A DNA stretch of 64,000 nt, taken from contig NZ_FNSM01000001.1 in assembly GCF_900105415.1 (NCBI RefSeq), positions 6,163,501 through 6,227,500 of the forward strand, written 5' to 3'. Positions 1 to 8,168 of this stretch are shown here, one piece after another. The notes beneath the pieces were generated by a model. It did no database searches and was not told where the DNA came from. It saw only the letters and a program-made list of their open reading frames with translations. Numbering within the stretch: position 1 is the stretch's first letter; each line of letters begins with the position of its first letter. The DNA is from Streptomyces sp. TLI_105 (GTDB lineage: Bacteria; Actinomycetota; Actinomycetes; Streptomycetales; Streptomycetaceae). Both the position numbers and the translations under genes were made by a program.

Positions 1-771
1 CGGGTTCACCGAGATGATCCGCGCGCCCGAGGCCTTCGCCTTCTCCAGGGCCGAGAGCATCCGCGGATGGTTCGTCCCCGGGTTCTGCCCGGCCACGATG
101 ATCAGGTCCGCCCGGTGCAGGTCCTCCAGGGAGACGCTGCCCTTGCCGATGCCGATCGTCTCCGTCAGCGCCGAGCCCGAGGACTCGTGGCACATGTTGG
201 AGCAGTCCGGCAGGTTGTTCGTGCCGAACTCGCGCGCGAACAGCTGGAGCAGGAACGCCGCCTCGTTGCTCGTCCGCCCCGAGGTGTAGAAGAGCGCCTC
301 GTCCGGCGAGGCCAGGGCCCGCAGCTCCTCCGCGATGATCGAGAAGGCCCGCTCCCAGGTCACCGGCTCGTACCGCTCGCCGCCCTCCGGGAGCAGCATC
401 GGCTGCGTGATGCGGCCCTGCTGCCCCAGCCAGTACCCGCTGCGGGTCGCCAGGTCCGCCACCGGGTGCGCGGCGAAGAACTCCGGCGTCACCCGGCGCA
501 GCGTCGCCTCCTCGGCGACCGCCTTCGCGCCGTTCTCGCAGAACTCCGCCACATGCCGCTTGTCACCCTCCGGCCAGGCGCAGCCGGGACAGTCGAAGCC
601 GTCCTTCTGATTGACCTTGAGCAGGGTCCGCGCGGTCCGCCGCAGACCCATCTGCTCCTGCGCGATCCGCAGCGTGTGCCCGATGGCGGGCAGGCCGGCG
701 GCGGCGTGCTGCGGCGGCGTGACCTGCGGTGCGTCCTGGACCGGGTCACCGGCCGGCGGCTTGCTGACCAT
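1..771 (-). CDS. FdhF/YdeP-type molybdopterin oxidoreductase, N-terminal part (3' end outside window)
   Basis: The visible 257 residues are the N-terminus of a formate dehydrogenase alpha-like (YdeP/FdhF family) molybdopterin oxidoreductase. An early cysteine group reads DCPGCAWPEGD, followed by a GYWLGQQGRIT segment, then YTSGRTSNEAA, CSNMCHESSG and VAGQNPGTNHPRM, all typical of the molybdopterin-binding region. Members of this family oxidise or reduce small substrates with a bis-MGD cofactor; the true substrate is generally unknown. The ATG at 771 follows an AAGGGAGAG ribosome-binding site. The gene is divergent from polA across a 122-nt spacer that has a RecA-NDp-like motif for each direction. 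The C-terminal part lies beyond base 1, so completeness cannot be judged. Confidence 0.85.
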   Translation of the reverse strand, partial: MVSKPPAGDPVQDAPQVTPPQHAAAGLPAIGHTLRIAQEQMGLRRTARTLLKVNQKDGFDCPGCAWPEGDKRHVAEFCENGAKAVAEEATLRRVTPEFFAAHPVADLATRSGYWLGQQGRITQPMLLPEGGERYEPVTWERAFSIIAEELRALASPDEALFYTSGRTSNEAAFLLQLFAREFGTNNLPDCSNMCHESSGSALTETIGIGKGSVSLEDLHRADLIIVAGQNPGTNHPRMLSALEKAKASGARIISVNP

Positions 772-813
772 CGCGCTCTCCCTTGAGCGGTAATCCTCTG
801 GCGTACGTCTCCG

Positions 814-836
814 ATCCTGTCACGCGGCACCGACAG
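814..836 (-). promoter_or_regulatory. RecA-NDp/PafBC-like promoter of the molybdopterin oxidoreductase gene
   Basis: Reading the minus strand, CTGTCGGTG is followed by exactly 8 nt and then CAGGAT. This fits TTGTCRGTG-N8-TANNNT except at the first base of each element. The ATG lies 42 nt downstream. Weaker than the uvrB and uvrC examples. Confidence 0.45.
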
Positions 837-864
837 CCCGGCACCCCGACCACTGTGGACGGGA

Positions 865-887
865 TTGTCAGCGGGCCGTGGCAGGAT
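865..887 (+). promoter_or_regulatory. RecA-NDp/PafBC-like promoter of polA
   Basis: TTGTCAGCG (865-873), 8 nt, then CAGGAT (882-887). The first half matches TTGTCRGTG at 8 of 9 positions and the -10 deviates only in its first base. The polA GTG at 894 lies six bases past the -10, which predicts a leaderless mRNA. Confidence 0.55.
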
Positions 888-893
888 CGTCCC

Positions 894-3605
894 GTGGCCG
901 AGACAGCATCGAAGACCCCCGCAGACACCCGCCCCCGCCTGCTCCTCATGGACGGGCACTCGCTCGCGTACCGGGCGTTCTACGCGCTGCCCGCGGAGAA
1001 CTTCACCACCGCGACCGGACAGCCGACGAACGCGATCTACGGGTTCGCCTCGATGCTGGCGAACACGCTCCGCGACGAGGCGCCCACGCACTTCGCGGTC
1101 GCGTTCGACGTGTCCCGCAAGACCTGGCGGTCCGAGGAGTTCCCGGAGTACAAGGCGAACCGCTCCAAGACCCCCGACGAGTTCAAGGGCCAGGTCGAGC
1201 TGATCGGCGAGCTCCTCGACGCGATGAACGCGCCGCGGTTCGCCGTCGACGGCTTCGAGGCCGACGACGTCATCGCGACCCTCGCCACCCAGGCCGAGGC
1301 AGCCGGGTTCGAGGTCCTGATCGTCACCGGCGACCGGGACTCCTTCCAGCTGGTCTCCGACCACACCACCGTGCTCTACCCGACCAAGGGCGTCTCCGAG
1401 CTCACCCGCTTCACCCCGGAGAAGGTCCAGGAGAAGTACGGCCTCACGCCCTCGCAGTACCCCGACTTCGCGGCCCTGCGCGGCGACCCGTCCGACAACC
1501 TCCCGGGCATCCCCGGCGTCGGCGAGAAGACCGCGGCCAAGTGGATCAACCAGTTCGGCTCCTTCGACGAGCTCGTCGCGCGCGCCGAGGAGGTCAAGGG
1601 CAAGGCCGGCCAGAACTTCCGCGACCACCTGGAGGCGGTCAAGCTCAACCACCGCCTGACCGCGATGGTCACGGACGTCGAGCTGCCGAAGGGCGTCACG
1701 GACCTCGCCCGCGAGCCGTACGACCGCGCGGCCGTCGCCCTCGTCCTCGACACCCTGGAGATCCGCAACCCCTCGCTGCGCGAGCGGCTCCTCGCCGTCG
1801 ACCCGGGCGCCGCCGAGGAGGCCGCCCCCGCCCCCGCCGCGGGCCTGGAGCTCGACTTCACCGTCCTCGGCGCGGGCGAGCTCGCCCCCTGGCTCGCCGA
1901 GCACGCCACCGAGCCCCTCGGCATCGCCACCGTCGACAGCTGGGCCCTCGGCACCGGGAACGTCAGCGAGGTCGCCCTCGCCGCCGCCGGGGGAGCCGCC
2001 GCCTGGTTCGACCCCAGCGCGCTCGACGAGGCCGACGAGCAGGCCTGGGCCGCATGGATCTCCGCCCCCGACCGGCCGAAGGTCATGCACAACGCCAAGG
2101 GCGCCATGCGGGTCTTCCCCGAGCACGGCTGGAGCATCGCCGGCGTCACCATGGACACCGCCCTCGCCGCCTATCTGGTCAAGCCCGGCCGGCGCTCCTT
2201 CGCCCTCGACGCCCTCACCGTCGAGTACCTCGGCCGCGAGCTCGCCCCGGCGGCCGCCGCCGACGGCCAGCTCGCCTTCGGCGCAGACGACACCGCCGAG
2301 GCCGAAGCCCTCATGAGCCAGGCACGGGCCGTCCTCGACCTCGGCGCGGCCTTCGACGAGCGGCTCGCCGAGGTCGGCGCCCGCGAGCTCCTCCACGAGG
2401 TCGAGCTCCCCACCTCCGCCCTCCTCGCCCGCCTGGAGCGGCACGGCATCGCCGCCGACCGCGACCACCTGGAGGCCATGGAGCAGCAGTTCGCCGGGGC
2501 GGTCCAGCAGGCCGTCAAGGAGGCCCACGCCTCCGTCGGCCACGAGTTCAACCTCGGCTCGCCCAAGCAGCTCCAGGAGGTCTTCTTCGGCGAGCTGAAC
2601 CTCCCGAAGACCAAGAAGACCAAGACCGGCTACACGACGGACGCCGACGCCCTCGCCTGGCTGGCCGGCCAGACCGAGCACGAGCTGCCGGTGATCATGC
2701 TCCGCCACCGCGAGCAGGCCCGCCTGCGCTCCACGGTCGAGGGCCTGATCAAGACCGTCGCGGCGGACGGCCGCATCCACACCACCTTCAGCCAGACGGT
2801 CGCGGCGACCGGCCGCCTGTCCTCCACCGACCCCAACCTGCAGAACGTGCCGGTCCGCACGGACGAGGGCCGGGCCATCCGGCACGGCTTCGTCGTCGGC
2901 AAGGGCTTCGAGGCCCTCATGACCGCCGACTACAGCCAGATCGAGCTGCGCGTCATGGCCCACCTCTCCGAGGACGAGGGCCTCATCGAGGCCTTCACCT
3001 CCGGCGAGGACCTGCACACCACCGTCGCCTCCCAGGTCTTCGGCGTCGAGCGGTCCGCCGTCGACGCCGAGATGCGCCGCAAGATCAAGGCCATGTCGTA
3101 CGGCCTGGCCTACGGCCTCTCCGCCTTCGGCCTCTCGCAGCAGCTGACCATCGACCCGGCCGAGGCCCGGATCCTGATGGAGACCTACTTCGAGCGCTTC
3201 GGCGGGGTACGGGACTACCTGCGCCGCGTCGTCGACGAGGCCCGCGCCACCGGCTACACCGAGACGATGCTGGGCCGCCGCCGCTACCTCCCGGACCTCA
3301 ACAGCGACAACCGGCAGCGCCGCGAGGCCGCCGAGCGGATGGCGCTCAACGCCCCCATCCAGGGCACGGCCGCCGACATCGTCAAGGTCGCCATGCTGAA
3401 CGTCGACCGGGCGCTCACCGAGGCGGGCCTCGCCTCCCGGATGCTCCTCCAGGTCCACGACGAAATCGTGCTCGAACTCGCCCCCGGCGAGCGCGAGCAG
3501 GTCGAGACCCTGGTCCGCGAGCAGATGTCGGCCGCCGCCGACCTCCGCGCCCCCCTGGACGTCTCGGTGGGCGTCGGCCAGAACTGGGACGCGGCAGCGC
3601 ACTGA
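894..3605 (+). CDS. polA: DNA polymerase I
   Basis: DNA polymerase I of 903 residues fills repair and Okazaki gaps. The 5'-nuclease domain (about residues 15-300) carries LLLMDGHSLAYRAF, EADDVIATLA and GDPSDNLPGIPGVGEKTA. The central 3'-5' exonuclease fold (about 320-480) lacks the expected DxE metal residues, so no proofreading is predicted, as is usual for actinobacterial PolA. The polymerase domain has motif A (TADYSQIELR), motif B (RRKIKAMSYGLAYG) and motif C (QVHDEIVLE). The GTG at 894 is chosen because it gives the MAETASK-type start I recall from other Streptomyces and sits at the predicted leaderless position; an in-frame TTG at 783 is less likely. No partner gene is co-directional. 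Confidence 0.96.
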   Translation: MAETASKTPADTRPRLLLMDGHSLAYRAFYALPAENFTTATGQPTNAIYGFASMLANTLRDEAPTHFAVAFDVSRKTWRSEEFPEYKANRSKTPDEFKGQVELIGELLDAMNAPRFAVDGFEADDVIATLATQAEAAGFEVLIVTGDRDSFQLVSDHTTVLYPTKGVSELTRFTPEKVQEKYGLTPSQYPDFAALRGDPSDNLPGIPGVGEKTAAKWINQFGSFDELVARAEEVKGKAGQNFRDHLEAVKLNHRLTAMVTDVELPKGVTDLAREPYDRAAVALVLDTLEIRNPSLRERLLAVDPGAAEEAAPAPAAGLELDFTVLGAGELAPWLAEHATEPLGIATVDSWALGTGNVSEVALAAAGGAAAWFDPSALDEADEQAWAAWISAPDRPKVMHNAKGAMRVFPEHGWSIAGVTMDTALAAYLVKPGRRSFALDALTVEYLGRELAPAAAADGQLAFGADDTAEAEALMSQARAVLDLGAAFDERLAEVGARELLHEVELPTSALLARLERHGIAADRDHLEAMEQQFAGAVQQAVKEAHASVGHEFNLGSPKQLQEVFFGELNLPKTKKTKTGYTTDADALAWLAGQTEHELPVIMLRHREQARLRSTVEGLIKTVAADGRIHTTFSQTVAATGRLSSTDPNLQNVPVRTDEGRAIRHGFVVGKGFEALMTADYSQIELRVMAHLSEDEGLIEAFTSGEDLHTTVASQVFGVERSAVDAEMRRKIKAMSYGLAYGLSAFGLSQQLTIDPAEARILMETYFERFGGVRDYLRRVVDEARATGYTETMLGRRRYLPDLNSDNRQRREAAERMALNAPIQGTAADIVKVAMLNVDRALTEAGLASRMLLQVHDEIVLELAPGEREQVETLVREQMSAAADLRAPLDVSVGVGQNWDAAAH

Positions 3606-3611
3606 CGAGAC

Positions 3612-3629
3612 GCCCACCCCGTCGTGGGC
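3612..3629 (+). terminator. short hairpin after polA
   Basis: GCCCAC/GTGGGC with a 6-nt loop lies 6 nt after the polA stop. There is no T tract, so it is only a possible terminator. Confidence 0.35.
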
Positions 3630-3654
3630 ACCTGGCCGGGGCCCCCGTCCCACC

Positions 3655-3836
3655 CCCGTGTGGCAATCGTCCCGCTGGGGCGAGGGGGCCCCTGCTCGAG
3701 CGAAGCCGAGAGCTTGGGGGAGGGTGGGCACAACGGAACGGCGCCCTTGCGGGCGCGCTTCGCCTTCCGCGCCTTGACCCGCACCACGTGCACATCGCAC
3801 TCGTGGTGCGGGTCAAGGCACAGGAGGCGAAGCGGT
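3655..3836. repeat. Palindromic intergenic repeat element, copy 1 (right arm truncated)
   Basis: This fills most of the 314-nt gap between polA and the next gene. The centre is an inverted repeat with perfect 17-nt arms (3771-3787 and 3803-3819) around 15 nt. Outside these is a second perfect 10-nt pair, CGCTTCGCCT (3756-3765) and AGGCGAAGCG (3825-3834). The left arm also holds a short hairpin motif, CTGCTCGAGCGAAGCCGAG. Bases 3664-3780 closely match 54236-54350, where a second copy with a full right arm lies before uvrC. No coding potential is evident. Confidence 0.8.
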
Positions 3837-3919
3837 CGACACGGGACAGGCCCGGTGGATGTGCGCCAGTCGGACCAGTAAAAGGGCGCCCGGGCGGCAC
3901 GGCTCCCGAAACTGGGGGC

Positions 3920-5092
3920 ATGATCACGCGCCGCCGCCCCCGCCTCCCCACCTGGGCCCTCCTCGGCGCCCTCCTCGGCGCGTCGGGCACCGCCTGGTCC
4001 TGGCCCGCCGAGGCCCACCGGGCGCCCGCACTCTGCACCTCGTCCCGCGAGCCGACCCTCGCCGCCCGGCTGTCGCAGGACATCGCGGCGGCGCTCAAGG
4101 GCCGCGAGGGCACGGTCTCCGTCGCGCTCCACGACCCCGTGCGCGGACTGCGCTGCCGGCTCGCCGACACCGTGCCGTACGACTCCGCCAGCATCGCCAA
4201 GGTCCTGATCATGCAGGCCGTCCTCGGGCGCGCGGAGGAGCTCGGCCGGGTGCCCACCCGACTGGAGTCGCGGCGGCTGAAGGCGATGATCACCCGCTCG
4301 GACAACACCGCCGCCACCGAGCTGTGGGAGGGGCTGTCCCGCGCCCGGCTGAACAGGGTGCTGCGGGAGGCCGGAGCCCAGGACACCGTCCTGGGCCACG
4401 ACAACTACTGGGGCCTCACCCGCACCACCGCTCGCGACCAACTCGCCCTGCTCGCCGCGGTGTCACGCCGCGGCGAGGCCCTGTCCCTGATGGGGCAGGT
4501 GGTCCGCCCACAGGCCTGGGGCGTCACCGCGGGCGCGCCCCGCACGGTCAAGGTCCACCTCAAGAACGGCTGGCTGCCCCGCGCGACCCACGCCTGGCGG
4601 GTCCACAGCGTCGGCATCGTGCGCCCGGCGGCGGCCCCGACGGGCACCGACACGGGCACGGCCCCGGGCAGGGACGCGAGCACGGACACCGGGAGGGGGA
4701 CGAGCCCGGGCACCGACACGGGCACGGGCAGCGGCACCGGCACGCCGAGCCCCGCCGTCGACTACCGGATCGTCCTCCTGAGCCACGACAACCCCACCAT
4801 GCGGTACGGCGTCCGCACCCTGGAGAGCGTCGCCCTCGTCGTGCACCGCAGGCTCTCCGGCGGCGCCGCGGCCCGTGGCTTCACCCCGCCGGAGAAGATC
4901 AGCGAGATCCCGGACGGGAGCGCTCCGGCCGAGGTCCCGGGCCGGGGAGATCCCGGTGCGCCGGCTCCTGGTGAGTCGGAGTGGCCGGAGCCGTCCGGGC
5001 CCGCCGCGATCCGAGGAGCCGCGCCCCCGTCCCGTACAGCACGAGCCCGACGGCGAGCCCCGCGCCGGCGCCGAAGCAGGCCGTCGGGATGA
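3920..5092 (+). CDS. Secreted class A beta-lactamase-like serine hydrolase
   Basis: A 390-residue exported protein with a short N-terminal hydrophobic signal (TWALLGALLGASGTAWS). The fold is that of a class A beta-lactamase or DD-peptidase-like hydrolase: an SxxK motif in DSASIAKVLIM, an SDN motif in TRSDNTAAT, and KNG where KTG is expected (VHLKNGWLP). The KNG change and the unknown substrate argue against calling it an antibiotic-resistance enzyme; a cell-wall or peptide hydrolase is the safer label. A Thr/Gly/Asp-rich insert at about residues 240-275 is encoded by a minisatellite. The C-terminus overlaps the convergent DUF4184 gene by 194 bp, so its last 60 or so residues are low complexity and doubtful. 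ATG at 3920. Confidence 0.8.
   Translation: MITRRRPRLPTWALLGALLGASGTAWSWPAEAHRAPALCTSSREPTLAARLSQDIAAALKGREGTVSVALHDPVRGLRCRLADTVPYDSASIAKVLIMQAVLGRAEELGRVPTRLESRRLKAMITRSDNTAATELWEGLSRARLNRVLREAGAQDTVLGHDNYWGLTRTTARDQLALLAAVSRRGEALSLMGQVVRPQAWGVTAGAPRTVKVHLKNGWLPRATHAWRVHSVGIVRPAAAPTGTDTGTAPGRDASTDTGRGTSPGTDTGTGSGTGTPSPAVDYRIVLLSHDNPTMRYGVRTLESVALVVHRRLSGGAAARGFTPPEKISEIPDGSAPAEVPGRGDPGAPAPGESEWPEPSGPAAIRGAAPPSRTARARRRAPRRRRSRPSG
4642..4727. repeat. Minisatellite inside the serine hydrolase gene
   Basis: A 20-bp sequence occurs identically at 4642-4661 and 4708-4727, with degenerate GGCACGG/GACACC units between. It encodes the TGTDTGT-type linker between the KNG strand and the last beta strand. 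Confidence 0.75.
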
Positions 5093-5810
5093 CGTCGAGG
5101 GGCGTCTCGATCCGGTCCCAGCCCCAGTACGCCGCCCAGCGCAGCACCCGGTGGGCGACACCCCCGAGGACGCAGCCGCCGATCAGCCCGGCGGCCAGGA
5201 GCCGGCCGCGTCGGCCGGGGACCGGAACCCGGGACGGCAGCCCCACCCCAGGAGGGGAGGTGCGCAACGCCCGCGCCGTGCACCAGGCGAGGATTCCGAG
5301 GGCCAGCGCCGAACCGCCGTACTGCGCGTAGAGATAGACCGGGAACCCGGCGACGACCTCACCGAGGAAGGGGATCGCGCGGGTGCCCCAGCGGTCGAGA
5401 TGGGTGAAGGAGTCCCACACCACGTGCGTGGTGGCGCCGAGGATCGCCGAGAGGCAGAACCACCCGACGAGCGCCGCCGGGTGCCGCTCCCGCCAGGGAC
5501 GGCCCCGGACGAGGCCGTGCACCCGGCCGCGCCACCGCTCGGGCAGCAGCGCGACGAGCGGCTCGCGCACGGTCAGCCACAGGGCCACGAGCGCGGCGGT
5601 GATCAGCACGTCGGCCGTGACGATCCCGACGGGGGAGTGGGTGACGTCCCCGAGGACCATCGCCCCGGGGAACGCGGTCGCGGCGAAGTAGGTCATGTCG
5701 GGCGAGAAGGACCCGGCGACGAGGGCGGACGCGACCAGCGGGCCGCGCGCGGTCCCGTCCCGGCGCAGCGCGGGCAGCACGGCGGCGGCGTGGCTCAGCG
5801 TGAACGGCAA
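4899..5810 (-). CDS. DUF4184 family membrane protein
   Basis: A 303-residue integral membrane protein with the DUF4184 start signature LPFTLSHAAAVLPALRRDG and conserved FSPDMTYF, LGDVTHSPVG and TTHVVWDSFTHLDRWG segments. The His/Asp-rich pattern resembles membrane-embedded metal-dependent hydrolases (YdjM-like), but no activity is established. I chose the TTG at 5810 because GGGGGAA precedes it by 6 nt and family members begin with MPFTLSHA. About five or six hydrophobic segments follow. The Arg/Pro-rich tail overlaps the 3' end of the convergent serine hydrolase gene for 194 bp. Confidence 0.82.
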   Translation of the reverse strand: MPFTLSHAAAVLPALRRDGTARGPLVASALVAGSFSPDMTYFAATAFPGAMVLGDVTHSPVGIVTADVLITAALVALWLTVREPLVALLPERWRGRVHGLVRGRPWRERHPAALVGWFCLSAILGATTHVVWDSFTHLDRWGTRAIPFLGEVVAGFPVYLYAQYGGSALALGILAWCTARALRTSPPGVGLPSRVPVPGRRGRLLAAGLIGGCVLGGVAHRVLRWAAYWGWDRIETPLDVIPTACFGAGAGLAVGLVLYGTGARLLGSRRARTAPATPTHQEPAHRDLPGPGPRPERSRPGSR

Positions 5811-5939
5811 CGGGAGTTCCCCCAGGGTTCCGACGGTGACGGCGGCCGGTGTGCGCGGCCGACCGGAGTGCAAGAGGGGCGGGACGCTCCGGTCGGTTCC
5901 CGGAATCCCCTGGTCGGCAGGCGGCCAAGAGGTGACGAA

Positions 5940-5954
5940 ACCGTGAAACACGGT
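5940..5954. promoter_or_regulatory. Inverted repeat upstream of the transglycosylase gene
   Basis: A perfect 6-3-6 inverted repeat, ACCGTG-AAA-CACGGT, lies in the divergent spacer. It is a possible operator; the binding protein is unknown. Confidence 0.35.
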
Positions 5955-5964
5955 CAGGGGTCGG

Positions 5965-5993
5965 TGTTCGGCGGTCCGGAGTTGGCATAGGGT
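5965..5993 (+). promoter_or_regulatory. Candidate promoter of the lytic transglycosylase gene
   Basis: TAGGGT (5988-5993) is a good streptomycete -10. TGTTCG lies 17 nt upstream as a weak -35. The ATG is about 58 nt downstream. Confidence 0.4.
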
Positions 5994-6051
5994 CGCCTGA
6001 GGTCTCACGCGGGGAGCGTGGGACCGCGTCGACGGGGAGGGGACGACGGAC

Positions 6052-7851
6052 ATGGCAGCGCACATCGGACGCCGACTGCGCAAGGGAGCCACCAGCGGTG
6101 TGGTGATGGCCGCGGCGGTCGCCGCGCTCGCCGCCTCGCAGGCGCCGGAGACGATCCCGCAGGCCACGGACAACACGGGCGGGGACCAGGCCATCGGCGC
6201 CGGTGACACGGCTTCTCCGTCCGGGGACGGCTCCGCCTCGGGCGATTCCCCGTACTACACGAAACTCCCGCCGCTGTTCACGCCGAACAAGCCCGGGGCG
6301 AGCACCAATCTGCCGCTGACGACCGGCCCCGCCGAGGCCGGCATACCCGCGTCCGTCTACTCCGCCTACAAGCGGGCCGAGCTCTCGATACGTTCGACCG
6401 ACCCCGGCTGCAACCTGCCGTGGCAGCTGCTCGCCGGCATCGGCAAGGTCGAGTCCGGTCAGGCGAACGGCGGCAGGGTCGACGCCAACGGCACGGCATC
6501 GCCGCGGATCCTCGGCCCTGCCCTCGACGGCAACGGCTTCGCCATGATCGCGGACACCGACGGCGGCGCCTTCGACGGCGACAAGGTCCACGACCGGGCC
6601 GTCGGCCCGATGCAGTTCATCCCGTCCACCTGGGCCACCTGGGGCCAGGACGCCAACAGCGACGGGAAGAAGGACCCGAACAACATCTACGACGCGGCGC
6701 AGGCCGCCGGCCTCTACCTCTGCGCCAACGACCGCAACCTCGCGCTCAAGGCCGACCTCGACCAGGCGATCCTCAGCTACAACCGCTCCAGGGAGTACCT
6801 GAACACGGTCCTGTCCTGGGCCGCCTTCTACGAGCGCGGCACCCACCAGATCCCGGACGGCACGGGCGTGCTGCCGGTGGGGCGCAGCGACAACGGCACC
6901 AGGGGCAACCGCCCCCACCCCACCACGCCGCTCCCGACCGTCCCCACGACTCCGGCGCCGACGCCCGGCGCCCAGAAGCCGAAGCCGCCGTCGGAGCACC
7001 GTCCCGGCACGGTCAAGCCGCCGACCGTTCCCGCCAAGCCCCCGGTCACCCCGCCCGCCCTCCCGGCGGCCGCCAAGGTCGCACAGCTCGCGATCGTGGC
7101 CAACGAGAAGCCGACCACGACCACCGGCAGCGCCTTCACGGGACTTCCCCGGGTCGCGGCGCTCGACGCCTCGGGCAAGCCGGTCCCCGGCGTGAACATC
7201 CGCTTCGAGATCGTCGGAGCCACCGACACCCGGTTCGGCGCCGGCGGTACCACCGCCACCGTCACCACCGGCTCGGCAGGCCTCGCCACCTCTCCCGCCC
7301 TCCGGGCCGGCGAGAAGACGGGAGCCTTCATCGTGCGGGCCACCGTCGTGGGCCGGACCCTGGACGCGGCCGACTTCGCCGCGACCGTCACGGAGCGTCG
7401 GGCGGACACCCTCACCCGGCTCGCCGGCGACCCGCTGTCCGCCACGACCGGCACCTCCTTCACCCAGAAGGTCCAGGTGAAGGCCACCGACAAGGGCGCC
7501 CTCGCCCCCGGTGTGCGCGTCACCGCGGTGATCGTCACCTCGAAGACGGACCCCCAGGAGAGCACCGAGGGCCCGTCCTTCAAGCGCGCGGACGGCACCA
7601 CGGTCCGTACCCTCACGCTCGTGACCGGCACGGACGGACTGCTCACCTTCGAGTCCGGCGACCTCCTCGCGGGCGACAAGGCCGGCACGTACTACGTGCA
7701 GCTGACCGCACCGGGTGGCGGCACCACCTTCGTCGACCTGACGGTCAGCGCCCCCGCCACGACGGACCCGACCCCGACCCCGGAGCCGACGCCTTCCGGC
7801 GGCACCTCGCCCGAGGCCACCCCCTCGCCCGGCACCTCGCCTTCGGCCTGA
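6052..7851 (+). CDS. Secreted lytic murein transglycosylase with C-terminal Ig-like domains
   Basis: A 599-residue exported peptidoglycan lytic transglycosylase. An Arg-rich, then Ala-rich signal (GATSGVVMAAAVAALAAS) leads to a transglycosylase domain at about residues 95-280. The probable catalytic Glu is in GIGKVESGQANGG, followed by GPMQFIPSTWATWG and a cysteine pair (DPGCN and LYLCAND). A Pro/Thr/Lys linker joins two Ig-like domains (about 340-450 and 455-570), which may bind the wall or act as a stalk. The end is a Thr/Pro tail without a sortase signal. The ATG at 6052 follows GGGGAGGGG. It is followed by a strong terminator, so probably monocistronic. Confidence 0.88.
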   Translation: MAAHIGRRLRKGATSGVVMAAAVAALAASQAPETIPQATDNTGGDQAIGAGDTASPSGDGSASGDSPYYTKLPPLFTPNKPGASTNLPLTTGPAEAGIPASVYSAYKRAELSIRSTDPGCNLPWQLLAGIGKVESGQANGGRVDANGTASPRILGPALDGNGFAMIADTDGGAFDGDKVHDRAVGPMQFIPSTWATWGQDANSDGKKDPNNIYDAAQAAGLYLCANDRNLALKADLDQAILSYNRSREYLNTVLSWAAFYERGTHQIPDGTGVLPVGRSDNGTRGNRPHPTTPLPTVPTTPAPTPGAQKPKPPSEHRPGTVKPPTVPAKPPVTPPALPAAAKVAQLAIVANEKPTTTTGSAFTGLPRVAALDASGKPVPGVNIRFEIVGATDTRFGAGGTTATVTTGSAGLATSPALRAGEKTGAFIVRATVVGRTLDAADFAATVTERRADTLTRLAGDPLSATTGTSFTQKVQVKATDKGALAPGVRVTAVIVTSKTDPQESTEGPSFKRADGTTVRTLTLVTGTDGLLTFESGDLLAGDKAGTYYVQLTAPGGGTTFVDLTVSAPATTDPTPTPEPTPSGGTSPEATPSPGTSPSA

Positions 7852-7880
7852 CCGCCCGCGCCTCCGCGCCGCGTTCCTCC

Positions 7881-7918
7881 GCGCCGTCCCCCGTCCGCAC
7901 CGGACGCGGGGACGGCGC
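7881..7918 (+). terminator. Terminator after the lytic transglycosylase gene
   Basis: A long GC stem with GCGCCGTCCCC on the left and GGGGACGGCGC on the right, with GTCCG/CGGAC pairing inside, lies 30 nt after the stop. It has no long T tract, as is common in Streptomyces. Confidence 0.7.
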
Positions 7919-8016
7919 TTCGCGTTACCCGGGTGCAACGTGTTCTCATCTCACGGCCACGTTGCTACGGTGCCCCCGCCCTGACGACCTATCAGATCGC
8001 ACCCGGGAGGCCGACC

Positions 8017-8157
8017 ATGCGCGCCCTCGTCGCCGCCGCCATCGGACTCGCCCCAGTCCTCCTCTTCGTCCTGCTCCTCTCCGTGGTCGATCTGCCGCCC
8101 GACGGCCCCACCTCGCCCAAGCCCCTCCTGACCGCAGACCCCGGCCCCAAGAAGTAG
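8017..8157 (+). CDS. Small single-span membrane protein
   Basis: A 46-residue protein that is almost entirely one hydrophobic helix (ALVAAAIGLAPVLLFVLLLSVV) followed by a Pro-rich tail. The ATG at 8017 is preceded by GGGAGG at 8005-8010. It stops 11 nt before the DUF3068 gene, so the two form an operon and may form one membrane complex. No function is known. Confidence 0.65.
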   Translation: MRALVAAAIGLAPVLLFVLLLSVVDLPPDGPTSPKPLLTADPGPKK

Positions 8158-8168
8158 GGGGGCCGACC

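Noticed and set aside
489..3800. Very long open frame on the strand opposite polA
   Set aside because: It is antisense to polA, is low complexity (Gly/Val/Asp/Glu-rich) and shows no family signature; it results from high GC at third positions.
4200..4700. Serine hydrolase as an antibiotic-resistance beta-lactamase
   Set aside because: KTG is replaced by KNG and there is no typical omega-loop motif that I can identify.
6000..6051. ydaO (cyclic di-AMP) riboswitch before the transglycosylase gene
   Set aside because: Such switches control related wall-lytic genes in Streptomyces, but the leader is only about 55 nt and lacks the conserved segments.
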